From Canna indica (lineage: Eukaryota > Streptophyta > Magnoliopsida > Zingiberales > Cannaceae), in the NCBI GenBank assembly GCA_034359265.1, contig CP136890.1, positions 55,297,501-55,361,500 of the forward strand: DNA of 64,000 nt. The letters are read 5' to 3'. Numbering within the stretch: the stretch's first letter is position 1; the number at the start of each line of letters is the position of its first letter. Both the position numbers and the translations under genes were made by a program. This document shows positions 43,775-55,739 of this stretch, piece by piece. Below the pieces are notes generated by a model, which searched no databases, was not told the DNA's origin, and was given only the letters and a program-made list of their open reading frames with translations.

Positions 43775-45289
43775 TTCTCGTTTGATGTTAATTCATATTC
43801 ATGACGAGTGATTTTAATTAGTTGTTCATACGTTATTGTTTGATGTTAATTCATATTCATGCTATGAGATTTTTCGCTTGTCATTTGAATTGCTTGGTGA
43901 TATATCTATATTATCATATTAAGGAAATGTTCTTACCATTGCATACAAGGAGATGATTGTTATGTCATATAATGCTAAGGAAAGGTTTTATAAATTCTCA
44001 GATATCATGACAAATTGTTGCTCTATTTATTGCATGTTCCTTATCATTTAATTTATTAAAATTTATCCTCTTATATTCGGTTGGTACATGAAAATTGATG
44101 CGTATGTTATATTTGGTAAGTGGTGTTATTAATGGTAGGCCGCGTACACAACTACATTCGGTACATTCTAACAACACTAGAAAGGAAGGTCGTGGTACCT
44201 TGTTGTCACTCAACTTAGAAATAAGTATAGTAGCTTGGTTCTACACCTAGGGATAGTCAACGGATTTCAACATCCAAAGAAGGTGACCCGAAGGGGTAGG
44301 GTCGGATATGGGCAATGCCCGGAAAGCAAAACATGAGAAAATATGCACAACCTAATTTCGGTTGTGGTTGAGATGGTCTACTGAGCAGTGTCATTAGCCG
44401 AGCGGCTACCACAATACTCAGCGGTTTTATGGGGTCTTGAGATTGCACCAGCGGACCCGCTAGGTGTTAGACCCGAATGGCGGAGGGTCTTGAGATTTCG
44501 TCAGTGGGCCACGCTAACGGTAGACCCAAGTTGGGTGAGACTAGATATCCCTAGCCCGGAGAATTTCTGAGACTAGTGGCCATCCTAGTCGATGGATCCG
44601 AGTTATGAAAGCTCATAATTGAGAAGCCCTTATGGGCTGGTTTTCGGTAGGCTGACCGGCCTGGTTAAGTAGAGGGAAGAACATACCCTTCCATATATAA
44701 TTTAGGCCATTGGTGGCCGAGCTAGGGAAGTTGATAAGGGCCCGAGAGGCCGGTTCATCCATTCTTCTGTCTTGGCAACTGAATAACTTATGTGATGTGA
44801 TCTTACTCTTAATTCCTTAAATATGTTATTGCCGAGGTTTTAAGTGGAGATTCGAAAGAACCACTCACTGAGTTCCTCGTGAACTCACGATTTCCTTTAT
44901 TGTTATTTTACAGAGCCCGACCAGAGAGGTATGGCTTGGTGGCATGGCGCGCAGGAGAGCAGGCATGGGTGCAGATCTCATAGCTGGTAGTTGCTAGTCG
45001 TAGTCATGTCTAATAGAGTTTGGTGTATGCACTATGTTTTTTCTGTAAAATATTTTAGATGTTTATTTGGAAAACCTTGGGATGTTATTTTAAAACTTGT
45101 GATGATTTAGAAATTAGTTGATTAAACTGATTTCGAAACAGTTAATAAAGTTGATATTCTTGCTTTTGTTTTTGACTTCATGTTATTCTAGTTATTGTTC
45201 TATGAATTGTTGGTCAGTGCATTGGGTAGGCTTCGGGGTATTGATTCATACCCTGGCCAGTCACGTGTACCCTGAGTCGGGGCGTGACA
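43775..45289 (+). repeat. gypsy LTR H2, right part
   Basis: It resumes H2 after the ATACA duplication. It holds AAAGAACCACTCACTGAGTTCC near 44859, TTTTACAGAGCCCGACCAG near 44910 and the LTR terminus CCTGAGTCGGGGCGTGACA ending at 45289. A unit of about 60 bases containing GTGATTTTAATTAGTTGTTC occurs at 43808 and also just left of the insertion (39442), so G2 landed in a short tandem repeat. Confidence 0.75.
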
Positions 45290-45550
45290 CTTTTCCTTGT
45301 GTTCTAAGTTCTAGCATTGAGTCAGGAGCACTACAAGTTTTTGCATCTCCTACTTCATGCTCTTGGGATCTTTACTGGCAATATTGCTGTTTCGTTCATT
45401 GTCTTACTCGTCCCCGACCATTTCCGATGAGTCTCTTTGAACTTTTCTCCTCATTCTTGCTTGGTCGAGGTTGGCCCTAAGTGGGTATTGACTCATTCCT
45501 CGGCTATTTAGGTTTCCTGCTTCATCATTTTGATGGGAAAGAGGGGCGTT
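45290..45550. other. unassigned stretch
   Basis: This is 260 bases with no recognisable motif or gene. It separates gypsy LTR H2 from a SIRE-type LTR piece and may be old repeat DNA. Confidence 0.4.
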
Positions 45551-45844
45551 TGTTGGTGAAATGGCCTACACTAGATAGGGGTGAATAGTATGTTAACTAA
45601 ATCTTTTCACCTAATTCCGGTTTTAAACGTTTCTTACAACACTTAGGCAAGTTATCAATTTAACGACTAAATGAGGAAGCGATTAATAATAAAGCAATTA
45701 ACAAAAATAAGAAAAACAATGCTAACACGATGATGTATAGTGGTTCGGCCCCAATGTCTACTCCACTACCTAAGCTCCCCGCTTTAGGATTCCAAACTAG
45801 CTTTACTAGATTATCTTGTTTCCTTTACAATGAGAATGTTTTCA
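45551..45844 (-). repeat. SIRE-type LTR 3'-end fragment
   Basis: The plus strand starts TGTTGGTGAAATGGCC, then CTACACTAGATAGGGGTGAATAG, with AATGTCTACTCCACTACC near 45750: the inverted LTR end as at 19745 and 25771. It stops near 45844 against copia C2 LTR sequence. Confidence 0.75.
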
Positions 45845-45980
45845 ACCGCGGTATAAGGTATACCTTCTCATTCTACTCATAGATTGAATTCTTTAAATAT
45901 TGCTAAAGTTGATCGTTGTTTTCGGGGTGGTTTAAATTTTTTAAATTCTCACTTCTGCTGCATTTCTTATTCCCATCACA
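45845..45980 (+). repeat. C2 5' LTR tail
   Basis: CGCGGTATAAGGTATACC and TAGATTGAATTCTTTAAATA match the reverse complement of C1 LTR bases near 9440-9520. The LTR ends TTCCCATCACA at 45980. All but the last ~140 bases are missing. Confidence 0.75.
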
Positions 45981-45984
45981 ATAG

Positions 45985-45997
45985 TGGTATCATAGCC
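45985..45997 (+). promoter_or_regulatory. primer-binding site of C2, mutated
   Basis: TGGTATCATAGCC differs by one base (T for G) from the initiator-methionine tRNA complement seen in C1. Confidence 0.75.
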
Positions 45998-46710
45998 ACC
46001 TTTAGACATTTTTTGAATTTTTATTATGTGTTATTTTTGCATTTACGAACTGTTTGCTCTCTAAACGTCATGCCGCCTGGTTTTTGTTTTCGGCGGTTCT
46101 TGAGTTGTTCTCAAGGCTCCATGGTTCATGTGATGAATCGGGGTGGTAGCCTATTGTCCAAACTTGTCTTGGACAGATTTTGAACTCTAGATCGAACCCA
46201 AGGGGTTCATGGTTGAACAGCCCCGAAAACCAAAATTTTTAGCATGTCTTGTTTGGACCGTTTTGGGCGAAAACGTAACCTGAATAACACATTTTGGATT
46301 CTATTTTTTCCATTCCTTTTTAATTGTTAAGATGCATGAAAGAATGATTATGGATGAGCCCTATGTGCATGTGACTGTGTGTAAAACGTGGTTGTGTTGA
46401 TTGCTTGTAAATTTATGAAATTTCAGCATTGTAAATTTTGAATAGGGCTTGCGTACCCCTGCCTTCCTCTTGAGAATTATGATTGTAATCTTCTTCTCCC
46501 TTTCCTTAAACCTTTCCCCAAGGGTTGTTTGGGGTCTTCTTCTTTTAGTTTTGTAAAATTAGAAGTTTAGGGGCAGATTCGCGACGAGCATGCTTGCTGC
46601 CCCGTTTTGGTGCATGCGTGGAGAGGAGGTGTTCGGCGCCACGTTGATGATGACTTGAACCCCGGGAAGGCACTGATGGAATTGGCAACCTACAAGGTGG
46701 TTTTGGGCAC
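45998..46710 (+). other. C2 leader, upstream part
   Basis: It matches the C1 leader read on the minus strand. Near 46605 it encodes MVHAWRGGVRRHVDDDLN, the counterpart of the C1 leader frame. It is broken at GGCAC (46706-46710) by G3; the rest continues at 55740. Confidence 0.75.
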
Positions 46711-49208
46711 TGTAAGACCCGAAAAAATTTCCTACTATAAAAATCTGTTTTTGTGCAGCATGCCGGACCCGGGGGTAGTCGAGTCGAACCTTAGGATCGC
46801 CTCGAGTGAAAAGGCATGACTCGACTAATGATTCATGGAATCTATGTGGGTGATTAACTTTCTTTTTATGAATTCATTCCTTCAATCAAGTTAAATCGAT
46901 TCATTATGGGTTGTGTCAAAACCCAAGTTTAGTTCGGGTTTAGTCGAGGTTCGAGTATGAGTTAAGTGAGTCATGGAGCTATCTTTGGAAAGCTAGATCA
47001 GGGATTAAAACCCTCATCTTGCAGCCATGCAACTCATCCCTTGACTCGCAAAAGGCTGCCTAGGGCGAGAGAGGAAGAAGAGCAAGGGAAAGCTTGGAGA
47101 ACTTGGATCGATCCAGGATTTCGCGTCATTGCCGGAAAATTTCAAGTCATCCTCGCCCGATCTTTCGTTCTCTGCAATCTAGGTGGGTGGTTAGAGTTAG
47201 AAGCATGGGTGGGGCGGGTAGCCTAACCCCAAGTTGTGATAGGACGAGTTTCTCACGATCTTTCCATCGGATCTTGGTTTTGGCGACGTGTAATCGCTAT
47301 TTTGTATGATTTATTGTCAGAGTACCTTCTTTCTTCGTCGATTTTCAATGGTTAGGGCTGCCGAGTCATGGGAAAAGGGGAAAGGTCATGCCAAAATTTT
47401 CCCCAATTCCCTTGACGGCAAGAAGGCCCTTAGATGATCTTATGTTCATGATTGATGTAGTTCAAATCTTAGGTTTCACGCGTCATGAAGCATATCTTCC
47501 CTAGATCTCTCTTGATGTGGCCGAATGAACCCTACACCTCATGATATTAAGTTATACTCGGAATCGAAGAATTAGAGGTATAGCTAGAGTCTCCTTTCCT
47601 TTTCCTACCTTAAGGGCCATGGCCGAGCAAGTTTCTTCTTGCTCATGGCTCGGCCAAGACTAGGGAGGGGAGAAGAGAGTAGCTTTAGATGGAAACTTAC
47701 ATAATTATGAGATTCACACATATAGGAATGACAATACTTAGGAAGAACACCAAACATAGTAAGTAGATTGATTGAATTGGAATTGTAGGAATGCTGGCCT
47801 TATGACAATCCTTAGCATTAGATATTTAACTTTGAAATGTTGAAATTGTTTACCATGCTTAGTAATTCCTACCTTTTTTGAATTTATTATTACCGTGTCA
47901 TGCTAGATAATTGCTTCTTATTGTGCTAAATTCCTAAGGTAGTGTAAAGTTGTTACACATATATATATTGTGACCATATATAGTAGACGTTACAATACTT
48001 GAATATTTTCTAGAGATTATACATGCTGCCCAAAAATGTTCATGGGCGGAATTCCCAAGTTGACGCAAGGAATTCCTTACCCAGGGTCGTGTAGAAGGTT
48101 AGATAACGTGTAATGTGTCGCTTGACGTTCGTCATACTTATATGGAAATTAGCTAGGAGATTATAACACTTCTATGACTTATTGTGTATTTTTGAAAACC
48201 TATAACTCTTAGATGTACACAATTTGAAAGGGCGGCATAAATTGTTGATCCTGTAGCAGATTAAGGCCAGATACGGGCAATGGCCCGAAGGGTATATATG
48301 GAAACCCTAGGATATTGATTGTGTGGTGTGTTTCAGATGGTCCGTCGAGGAGCGTGGAGGTCGGGAATGACCAATGCTCAGCTCGGCCAGTATTGGGTCT
48401 TGAGGTGCGCCAGCGAGCCCGCTAGGTGCCAGACCCTAGTTGCGTGGGACTAGCTATCCTTACCCCAGACAGTGTCCGATGACTAGTGGACCATCCTAGT
48501 CGACGGCCCGGGATTGTTTGCTTACACCTTGAGGTGACGTGGCCGATGGCCAATATGATACTACCTTATATGGTAGGGACGACTGTAGCCGAGATATTAT
48601 TCCATAAGTAGGCCTAAGGGCCGGATGTCGAAGGCTTGATAGGCCGAGATGGTAGGTTATCATATTCAGTTGTACAGATTGACCCATTGGAGGTCGGTAG
48701 CTGTATTAGAAGTACTTTACCTCTTTGTTCATTCATTTTGTTGCCTTATGTGATATATATGCATAACTGAGGCTTATGTGGAGGTTCACTAGAAGCACTC
48801 ACTGAGTCCCAAGCAGACTCACAGTTTATTCTTTAATTTTGCAGAGCATGATTAGTGACTTGGCTTTTCGACATGGTGCAGTTGGTGGGCGGGAGGTGGT
48901 GCCATATCTCGTAGCGACGTCGATGAGTCTGAGATCAGAGTCTAGTAGTGTTTTTTTCTTTCTGCACTGACAGTTGTACTTGTAAAAGAGTTGTAAAACT
49001 TGTTTCTTGAACGTTCAGTTATTTTGACGTTGATGTTCTTACACATTTTGACAAACATAAAAATTGTGATTTTAAAAGCTTTTAATAAAGTGTGTTGAGA
49101 TTTCTGTTATTCGATATGTCTTGGTTTTCTTGTGTCGGTGTAGACAGTAGGCTTCAGGGTAGGATGTAGGTCCTGGCCGGTCACACTACCCTCAGTTGGG
49201 GTGCGACA
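46711..49208 (+). repeat. G3 5' LTR
   Basis: 2,498 bases from TGTAAGACCC to GGTGCGACA. It matches the 3' LTR throughout except two indels. It retains about 150 bases near 47815-47955 that are deleted in the 3' copy, and lacks about 50 bases (GAGGGTTCGGCCAAGGG region) present at 54182-54229. Confidence 0.88.
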
Positions 49209-49212
49209 AACT

Positions 49213-49224
49213 TGGTATTAGAGC
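49213..49224 (+). promoter_or_regulatory. primer-binding site of G3
   Basis: TGGTATTAGAGC, four bases after the LTR end, matches initiator-methionine tRNA with one change and is identical to the G1 site. Confidence 0.88.
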
Positions 49225-49426
49225 ACTAGGTTAGGTTTTGTCTATGACTCAGTGTTGGGTACCGTATGAGGCATATGCTAGCGTGCCAACTTACGGCATA
49301 GTTATGCTACGAGATTGGGCGACCACTCCTGCACTTAGCGCACCATGTGGTTAGTAAGTTTAAAGAGTTTTGTGTTAAGAATTTATTATGTGACAGGTAA
49401 CTTCTTTTCTTTCCAGTGTTAGTGAA

Positions 49427-50165
49427 ATGGAGGCTCAAAATGCTGCTTTGAGCGGCAGTGGCAGTAACTCGATAGAACGTCGTGGCCGTGGGTGAGGCCG
49501 AGGTCAAGGCCGAGGCTAGGCCTGGGGCAGGGATAGAGACCCGTCTGAGGGACAGCGGTAAGAGTCAGCGATTGTTCTACTATAGACTCAGGTGAATCAG
49601 TTGACTGAGGTGCTCCTTAAGGAGCAAGAACTGAGACAGCAAATGCAGTAGCAGTCTCAACAGCCACCGCCATAACCTGTGCCCATAGTTTCAGTGGTAC
49701 CAGAAGTGTCAGAGGTGACAGCACCGGTGGTCAGAACCCCAGGAGCCCCAACATATGCAAATTTCATCACACTGAAGCCATCGTAGTTCACCGAAATTGA
49801 TCGTCAGGTGGAAGTGACAGAATTCTTGGGGGATTGCTACGAGCTATGCATGGAGCTAGGGTGTTCATCAGAGGCAGCTGCACGTATGGTCGATCTTCAG
49901 ATGAGGGGATCGGCAAAGGTCTGGTTGCACACCTAAAAGGCCCGTAGGGCAGCTGGCGCACCACCTCCCATGTGGGAGGAATTCTGGGTGGTTGTGGAAG
50001 AGCAGTGCCTACCCATGAGTGTTCGCGACAAGCGCGCCCGTGATTTTGAGATGTTGTGCTAGGCTGGAGGCATGACAGTATCAAAGTATGAGATGAAGTT
50101 CAACCGTCTTTCCAAGTACCATCCAACCCTAGTGGCGTCGGAGACCGCTAGCGTCAAGATGTTCT
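49427..50165 (+). pseudogene. G3 gag
   Basis: The start is the ATG at 49427 (MEAQNAALSGSGSNSIERRG). Then come QVNQLTEVLLKEQELRQQM, a proline-rich linker, APTYANFITLKPS, and the capsid core (ELCMELGCSSEAAARMVDL, MWEEFWVVVEEQCLPMSVRD, YEMKFNRLSKYHPTLVASET). Multiple in-frame TAG/TAA codons occur, for example in the RGRG region and before FTEID. The frame then jumps into protease: ASVKM is followed at once by DNA encoding [10 protein letters not shown]. The gag C-terminus, the CCHC knuckle and the protease active site (D-S/T-G) are therefore deleted. Confidence 0.83.
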
Positions 50166-51153
50166 ACTCTGGCTCCGACCCACTCTTGAGCTTGATGTCA
50201 TCCTTGGCATGGACTGGCTAGGAGAGCACTTTGCAATGTTGGACTACAGAGCCAAAGCAGTGATGTTTTATAAGCCTGGGCTGCCGCAGTTCACCTTTCA
50301 AGGGGAGGGAGGTAGCAAGCCGATAGGGGTCATCTCAACCCTAAGTTGCTTCGGGGCGGCTGCCAATCTTTCTTGGCCTTCGTGTATGTGGCCGAGGAGG
50401 AAGGGTGAAGCAAGGAATGTCAGTGGAACCCCAGTGGTCTATGAATTCCCTGATGTGTTTCCCGAGGAATTGCCGGGATTGTCGCCTAGAAGGGAAGTTG
50501 ATTTTTGCTTTGACATGCAGCCCGGGGTGAAACCAATTTCCATTCCACCTTATAGGATGGCACCGGCTGAACTCAGGGAGTTAAAAGTGCAATTGCAGGA
50601 AATGCTAGACCTGGGGTTCATCCGGCCGAGTGTGTCACCCTGGGGTGCCCCGGTTCTCTTCATGAAGAAGAAGGATGGGTCGATGCGCATGTGCATCGAC
50701 TATAGACAGCTAAACAAGGTGACTGTTAAGAATCGCTACTCACTGCCGATGATAGACGATCTGTTTGACCAGCTGCAGGGGGCACAATGGTTTTCAAATA
50801 TAGATCTGAGGTCCGGATACCCTCAGCTGAGAATCCGGCACTGCGATGTGCCGATGATGTCCTTTAGGACTCGCTACGGTCACTATGAGTTCTTAGTGAT
50901 GTCCTTTGGCCTAACCAATGCACCTGCTGCCTTCATGGACCTAATGAACAAGGTATTTAAGGAGGACCTGGACAGCTTTGTGATCGTCTTCATTGACGAC
51001 ATTCTGGTTTACTCCAAGAGTGAGGAAGAGCACTCTAAGCAACTGAGAATGGTCATGGAAACCCTCAGAGAGCACCGATTGTTTGCAAAATTTTCCAAGT
51101 GTGAATTTTGGTTGGAATGTGTAGGGTTCTTGGGCCATGTAGTGTCCAAGTAA
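50166..51153 (+). pseudogene. G3 protease remnant and reverse transcriptase
   Basis: The end of protease ([10 protein letters not shown], with an in-frame TAG in some reading) leads into a 314-codon open frame. It holds [40 protein letters not shown] and [20 protein letters not shown]. Then come the RT motifs [35 protein letters not shown] (catalytic aspartate in IDL) and the [14 protein letters not shown] box with the two other aspartates near 50992. It stops at 51151 after GFLGHVVSK, inside the polymerase thumb. It is the best-preserved pol segment in the window, with all three polymerase aspartates present, but protease and the downstream frame are lost. Confidence 0.9.
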
Positions 51154-52115
51154 GGGATAAGGGTAGATCCTGCCAAGATTGAAGTGGTGCAGAGCTGGAA
51201 ATGGCCGACTAGTGTGACTGAGATCCGCAGTTTTATTGGTTTGGCCAGGTATTACTAGAAGTTTGTGAAGAATTTCCCCAGAATTACAACCCCTTTGACT
51301 CAGTTGACCCAGAAGAAGGTCAGGTTCGTTTGGGCTGACAAATGCGAGGCGAGCTTTCAGAAGCTCAAGGCATGTTTGACATCTGCACCCATGTTGGTTG
51401 TACCTTCCGGTTCAGGAGGGTTTGTAGTCTACTGCGATGCCTCTCTGGTTGCCCTGGGCTGCGTCCTGATGCAGTATGGCAGAGTCATCACTTATGCGTC
51501 CCGCCAGCTGAAAGTTCATGAGAAGAACTATCCGACGCACGACCTAGAGCTAGCGTTGCACTGAAGCTTTGGCGGCACTACCTGTATGGGGAGACTTGCT
51601 TACCCTAAAGGAGCTGAACCTTAGGTAGAGGAGGTGGCTGGAGTTCCTAAAGGATTATGATTGTGCCATTTTGTTTCATCCGGGGAAAGCGAATGTGGTA
51701 GCAGATGCTCTGAGCAAAAAGTCCATAGGCAGTTTAGCTCATTTGGAAGTTAAGCGAAGGCCTCTAGCTTGAGAGTTGGCTTTGTGTGTAGATGGGGGTG
51801 CAACCTTATCAGTGTCAGCTTTATGTGCCCTGATGGAACACCTGCGGGTACAGTCCACGCTGGTGGACATGCTGCGTGCTGCTTAGGGGGAGGATGCCTT
51901 TTGTGCGCTGACCAAGGATCTGGTGCAAAGAGGCGATGCAGAGAATGGTTTCAAATTGGACTCAGAGGATGTACTGAGGTTCAGAGACTGGATAGTAGTA
52001 CCATATATGGCTGAGGTGCGCAGGCAAGCCGTGGAACTGGGTCATCGTTCCACTTACACGATGTATCTGGGGGCCACCAAGATGTACCGAGATTTAAGGC
52101 AGCATTACTAGTGAA
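51154..52115 (+). pseudogene. G3 RNase H and integrase N-terminal region
   Basis: After the stop the sequence continues through the RT thumb/connection segment into RNase [41 protein letters not shown] (first catalytic aspartate) and [21 protein letters not shown] deletion of about 45 bases near 51598 removes the TDHKS part; the four-base repeat TTGC lies at the junction. The linker reads [17 protein letters not shown], followed by a variable region and the integrase zinc-binding start (MAEVRRQAVELGHRST, LGATKMYRDLRQHY near 52110). Several stops and frameshifts. Confidence 0.82.
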
Positions 52116-53345
52116 AAGGTATGCAAAGAGAGGTAGCAGAGTTTGTCTCCAAATGTCTGGTCTGCCAGCAGGTGAAGGCCAAACACCTTAAGCCTGCGGG
52201 GCTTCTCCAAAACCTCGAGTTGCCCGAGTGGAAGTGGGAGAAAATCACCATGGATCTTGTAACCGGATTGCCTAAGTAAAAGGCAGTTTTGATTCCATTT
52301 GGGTGCTAGTGGACCGGTTAACCAAGACCACTCACTTCATACCAGTGAAAACTACCTTGTCTGCGGAGCAGTACGCCCGACTGTTCTTGGATAGGATTGT
52401 GGCATATCATGGTACCCCGGTGATGATTATATCCGACCGCGGTACCCAGTTCACAGCCCAGTTTTGGCAATCCTTCTAGGAAGCCTTGGGTACCTAGGTG
52501 CGTTTCAGCACAGCTTTCCATCCACAGACTGACGGTTAGTCAGAGAGGACCATCCAAACTTTGGCGGATATCCTGAGAGCATGCGTCCTAGATATAGCCG
52601 ACGGCTGGGAGAGGCACCTACCGCTGATAGAGTTCGCCTACAACAATAGCTATCACAATAGCATTGGGATGGCTCCTTTTGAGGCATTGTATGGGCGGCG
52701 GTGTAGGTCTCTAGCGGGCTGGTTTGAGGCAGGGGAATCACTCATGGTGGGCCCTGATCTAGTTGAGGAAGTGGTAGAGAAAGTAAAGGCCATAAAGGAA
52801 AGGTTGTTGGCGGCCCAGAGTCGACAGAAAATGTATGCCGACAAGAAGGCCAGGGAATTGGAATTTGCAAAGGGTGACTTAGTCTTTCTGAAGGTCTCTC
52901 CTATGAAAGGGGTGGTCCGATTTGGGAAGAAGGGGAAGCTGAGCACTAACATTGGGCCCTTTCCCATTCTCAAGCGGAGGGGCGAGGTGGCCTATGAGAT
53001 GGCATTACCTCCTAGCCTAAGCAGAGTGCACCCGGTCTTCCATGTATCCATGTTGCAGAAGTATGTAAAAGATGATTCGCATGTGATCGATCTCTCTTCT
53101 ATTGAGGTAGATTCGGCCATCTCATTCGAGGAAAGGTCGGTAGAGATTCTTGACCGCCAAATCAGGAAGCTATGGTCCAAAGAAATTCCCCTGGTAAAGG
53201 TCAAATGGGAGCACCATTCCGGGCAAGAGGCCACTTGGGAGGTAGAGCAGGACTTGAGAGAGCGCTACGCTTCCTTGTTCGAGGAGCCGGTAAGTCCTTG
53301 TTATTCAAGTAAATTCGAGAATGAATTTCCCTTAAGGGGGGATGG
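52116..53345 (+). pseudogene. G3 integrase with chromodomain-like C-terminus
   Basis: The zinc-binding cysteines lie in SKCLVCQQVKAKH near 52150. The catalytic core reads ITMDLVTGLPK, WVLVDRLTKTTHFIPV, FLDRIVAYHGTPVMIISDRG and FHPQTDG. An open frame from about 52561 to 53376 continues [40 protein letters not shown], then the DNA-binding GPFPILKRRGEVAYEMALPP and VFHVSMLQKYVKDDSHV. It ends with the chromodomain-like VEILDRQIRKLWSKEIPLVK and WEHHSGQEATWEVEQDL. Stops near 52280, 52478 and 52540 break the core. The tail marks the Tekay/Del clade, in which it is thought to steer insertion to heterochromatin. Confidence 0.88.
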
Positions 53346-53346
53346 T
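53329..53346 (+). promoter_or_regulatory. polypurine tract of G3
   Basis: TTAAGGGGGGATGGT lies immediately before the 3' LTR start TGTAAGACCC at 53347. It primes plus-strand DNA synthesis in LTR elements. Confidence 0.8.
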
Positions 53347-55739
53347 TGTAAGACCCAGAAAATTTTCCTAATATAAAAATCTATTTTGGTGCAGCGCGCC
53401 GGACCCGGGGGTACGTAGTCGAGTCGAGCCTCAGGATCACCTCGAGTGAAAAGATATGACTCGACTAATGATTCATGGAATCTATGTAGGTGATTAACTT
53501 TCCTTTTATGAATTCATTCCTTAAATCAAGTTAAATCGATACATTATGGGTTGAGTCAGAACCCAAGTTGAGTTTGGGTTTAGTCGAGGTTCGAGTATGA
53601 GTTAAGTGATTCATGGATCTATCTTTGGAAAGCTAGATGAGGGATTAAAACCCTCATCTTGCAGCCGTGCGACTCATCCCTTGAGGCAAAAGGCTGCCTA
53701 GGGGGAGAGAGGAAGAAGAGCAAAGGAAAGCTTAGAGGACTTTGATCGATCCGGGATTTCGCGTCGTCGCCAGAAAATTTCAAGTCATCGTCGCCTGATC
53801 TTTCATTCTCTGGAATCTAGGTGAGTGGTTAGAGTTAGAATCATGGGTGAGTCGGGTAGCCTAACCCCTAGTTGTGATAGGACGAGTTTCTCACGATCTT
53901 TCCATCGGATCTTGGTTTTATCGATGTGCAATCGCTGTTTTGTATGATTTCTTGTCGGAGTACCATGTTTCTTCGTTGATTTTCAATTGTTAGGACTGCC
54001 GAGTCATGGGAAAAGGGCAAAGGTCATGCTAAAATTTTCCCCAACTCCCTTGACGGCAAGAAGGCCCTTAGATGATCTCATGTTCATGATTGATGTAGTT
54101 CAAATCGTAGGTTTCACGCGTCGTGAAGCATATCTTCCCTAGTTCTCTCTTGATGTGGCCGAATGAACCCTACACCTCATGAAGAGGGTTCGGCCAAGGG
54201 TAAGAGAAGGGGTGAAATAGTGCATTGATATTAAGTTATACTCGAATCGAAGAATTTGACGTATAGCTAGTCTCCTTTCCCTTTCCTACCTTAAGGGCCA
54301 TGGCCGAGAAAGGTTCTTCTTGCTCATGGCTCAGCCAAGACTCGGTAGGGGAGAAGAGAGTAGCTTTAGATGGAAACTTACATGATTATGAGATTCACAC
54401 ATATAGGAATGACAATACTTAAGAAGAACACCAAACATAGTAAGTAGATTGATTGAATTGGAATTGTAGGAATGCTAGCCTTACACATATATATATTGTA
54501 ACCATATATAGTAGACGTTACAATACTTGAATATTTTCTTGAGATTATATATGCTACCCAAAAATATTCATGGGCGGAATTCCCAAGTTGACACAAGGAA
54601 TTTCTCACCCAGGGTAGTGTAGAAGGTTAGATAACTTGTAATGCGTCGCTAGACGTTCATCACAGTTTTATGGAAACTTAGCTAGGTGTTGATAACACTT
54701 CTATGACTTATTGTATATTTTTGGAAACCTAGAACTCGTAGGTGTACACAATTTGAAAGGGCGGCATAAATTGTTGATCCTATAGCCGGATTAAGGCCAG
54801 ATACGGGCAATGGCCGGAAGGGCATATATGGAAACCCTAGGATATTAATTGTGTGGTGTGTTTGAGATTGTCCGCCGAGGAGCGTGGAGGTCGGGAATGA
54901 CCAATGCTCAGCTCAGCCAGTATTGGGTCTTAAGGTGCGCCAGAGGGCCCGCTAGGTGCCAGACCCTAGTTGGGTGGGACTAGCTATCCTTACCCCAGAC
55001 GGGGTCCGAAGACTAGTGGACCATCCTAGTCGACGGCTCGGGATTATTTGCTTACACCTTGAGGTGACGTGGCCGATGGCCAGTATGATACTACCTGATA
55101 TGGTAGGGACTGCTGTAGCCGAGATATTATTTCATAAGTTGGCCAAAGGGCCGGATGCCAAAGGCTTGATAGGCCGAGATGGCAGGTTATCATATTCAGT
55201 TGTACAGATTGACCCATCGGGGGTCGGTAGCTATATTAGAAGTATTTTACCTCCTTGTTCAGTCATTTTGTTGCCTTATATGATATATATGCATGACTGA
55301 GGCTTATGTGGAGGTTCACTAGAGCCACTCCCTTAGTCCCAAGCGGACTCACAATTTATTCTTTAATTTTGCAGAGTATGATCAGTGACTTGGCTTGTCG
55401 ACATGGTGCAGCTGGTGGGCGGGAGGTGGTGCCATATCTCGTAGCGACGTCCATGAGTCTTAGATCGGAGTCTAGTAGTGTTTGTTTTATTTCTGCACTG
55501 ACAGTTGTACTTGAAAATGAGTTGTAAAACGTGTTTCTTTAACGTTCAGTTATTTTGACGTTGATATTCTTACTCGTTTTGACAAACATAAAAATTGTGA
55601 TTTTGAAAGTTTTTAATAAAGTGTGTTGAGATTTTTGTTATTCGATATGTCTTGGTTTTCTTGTGTCAGTGTAGACAATAGGCTACAGGGCAAGATGTAG
55701 GCCCTGGTCGATCACACTACCCTCAGTTGGGGTGCGACT
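53347..55739 (+). repeat. G3 3' LTR
   Basis: 2,393 bases, parallel to the 5' LTR, with a deletion relative to it near 54480 (GCTAGCC joins TTACACATATATAT). It ends GGTGCGACT, with the final A of the usual CA changed, followed by GGCAG, the altered target duplication. Confidence 0.85.

Larger units (their letters stand above)
46711..55739 (+). mobile_element. Ty3/gypsy chromovirus G3, near full-length structure
   Basis: 5' LTR 46711-49208, primer site 49213-49224, gag, reverse transcriptase, RNase H and integrase 49427-53345, polypurine tract 53329-53346, 3' LTR 53347-55739. Total 9.03 kb. GGCAC before and GGCAG after are a 5-base target duplication with one change, and the interrupted C2 leader rejoins across it. 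The internal region is shortened: gag is fused to the middle of protease. The chromodomain-like tail and gene order place it in the Tekay/Del chromoviruses. Many stops make it defective. It shares its LTR family with G2. Confidence 0.88.
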
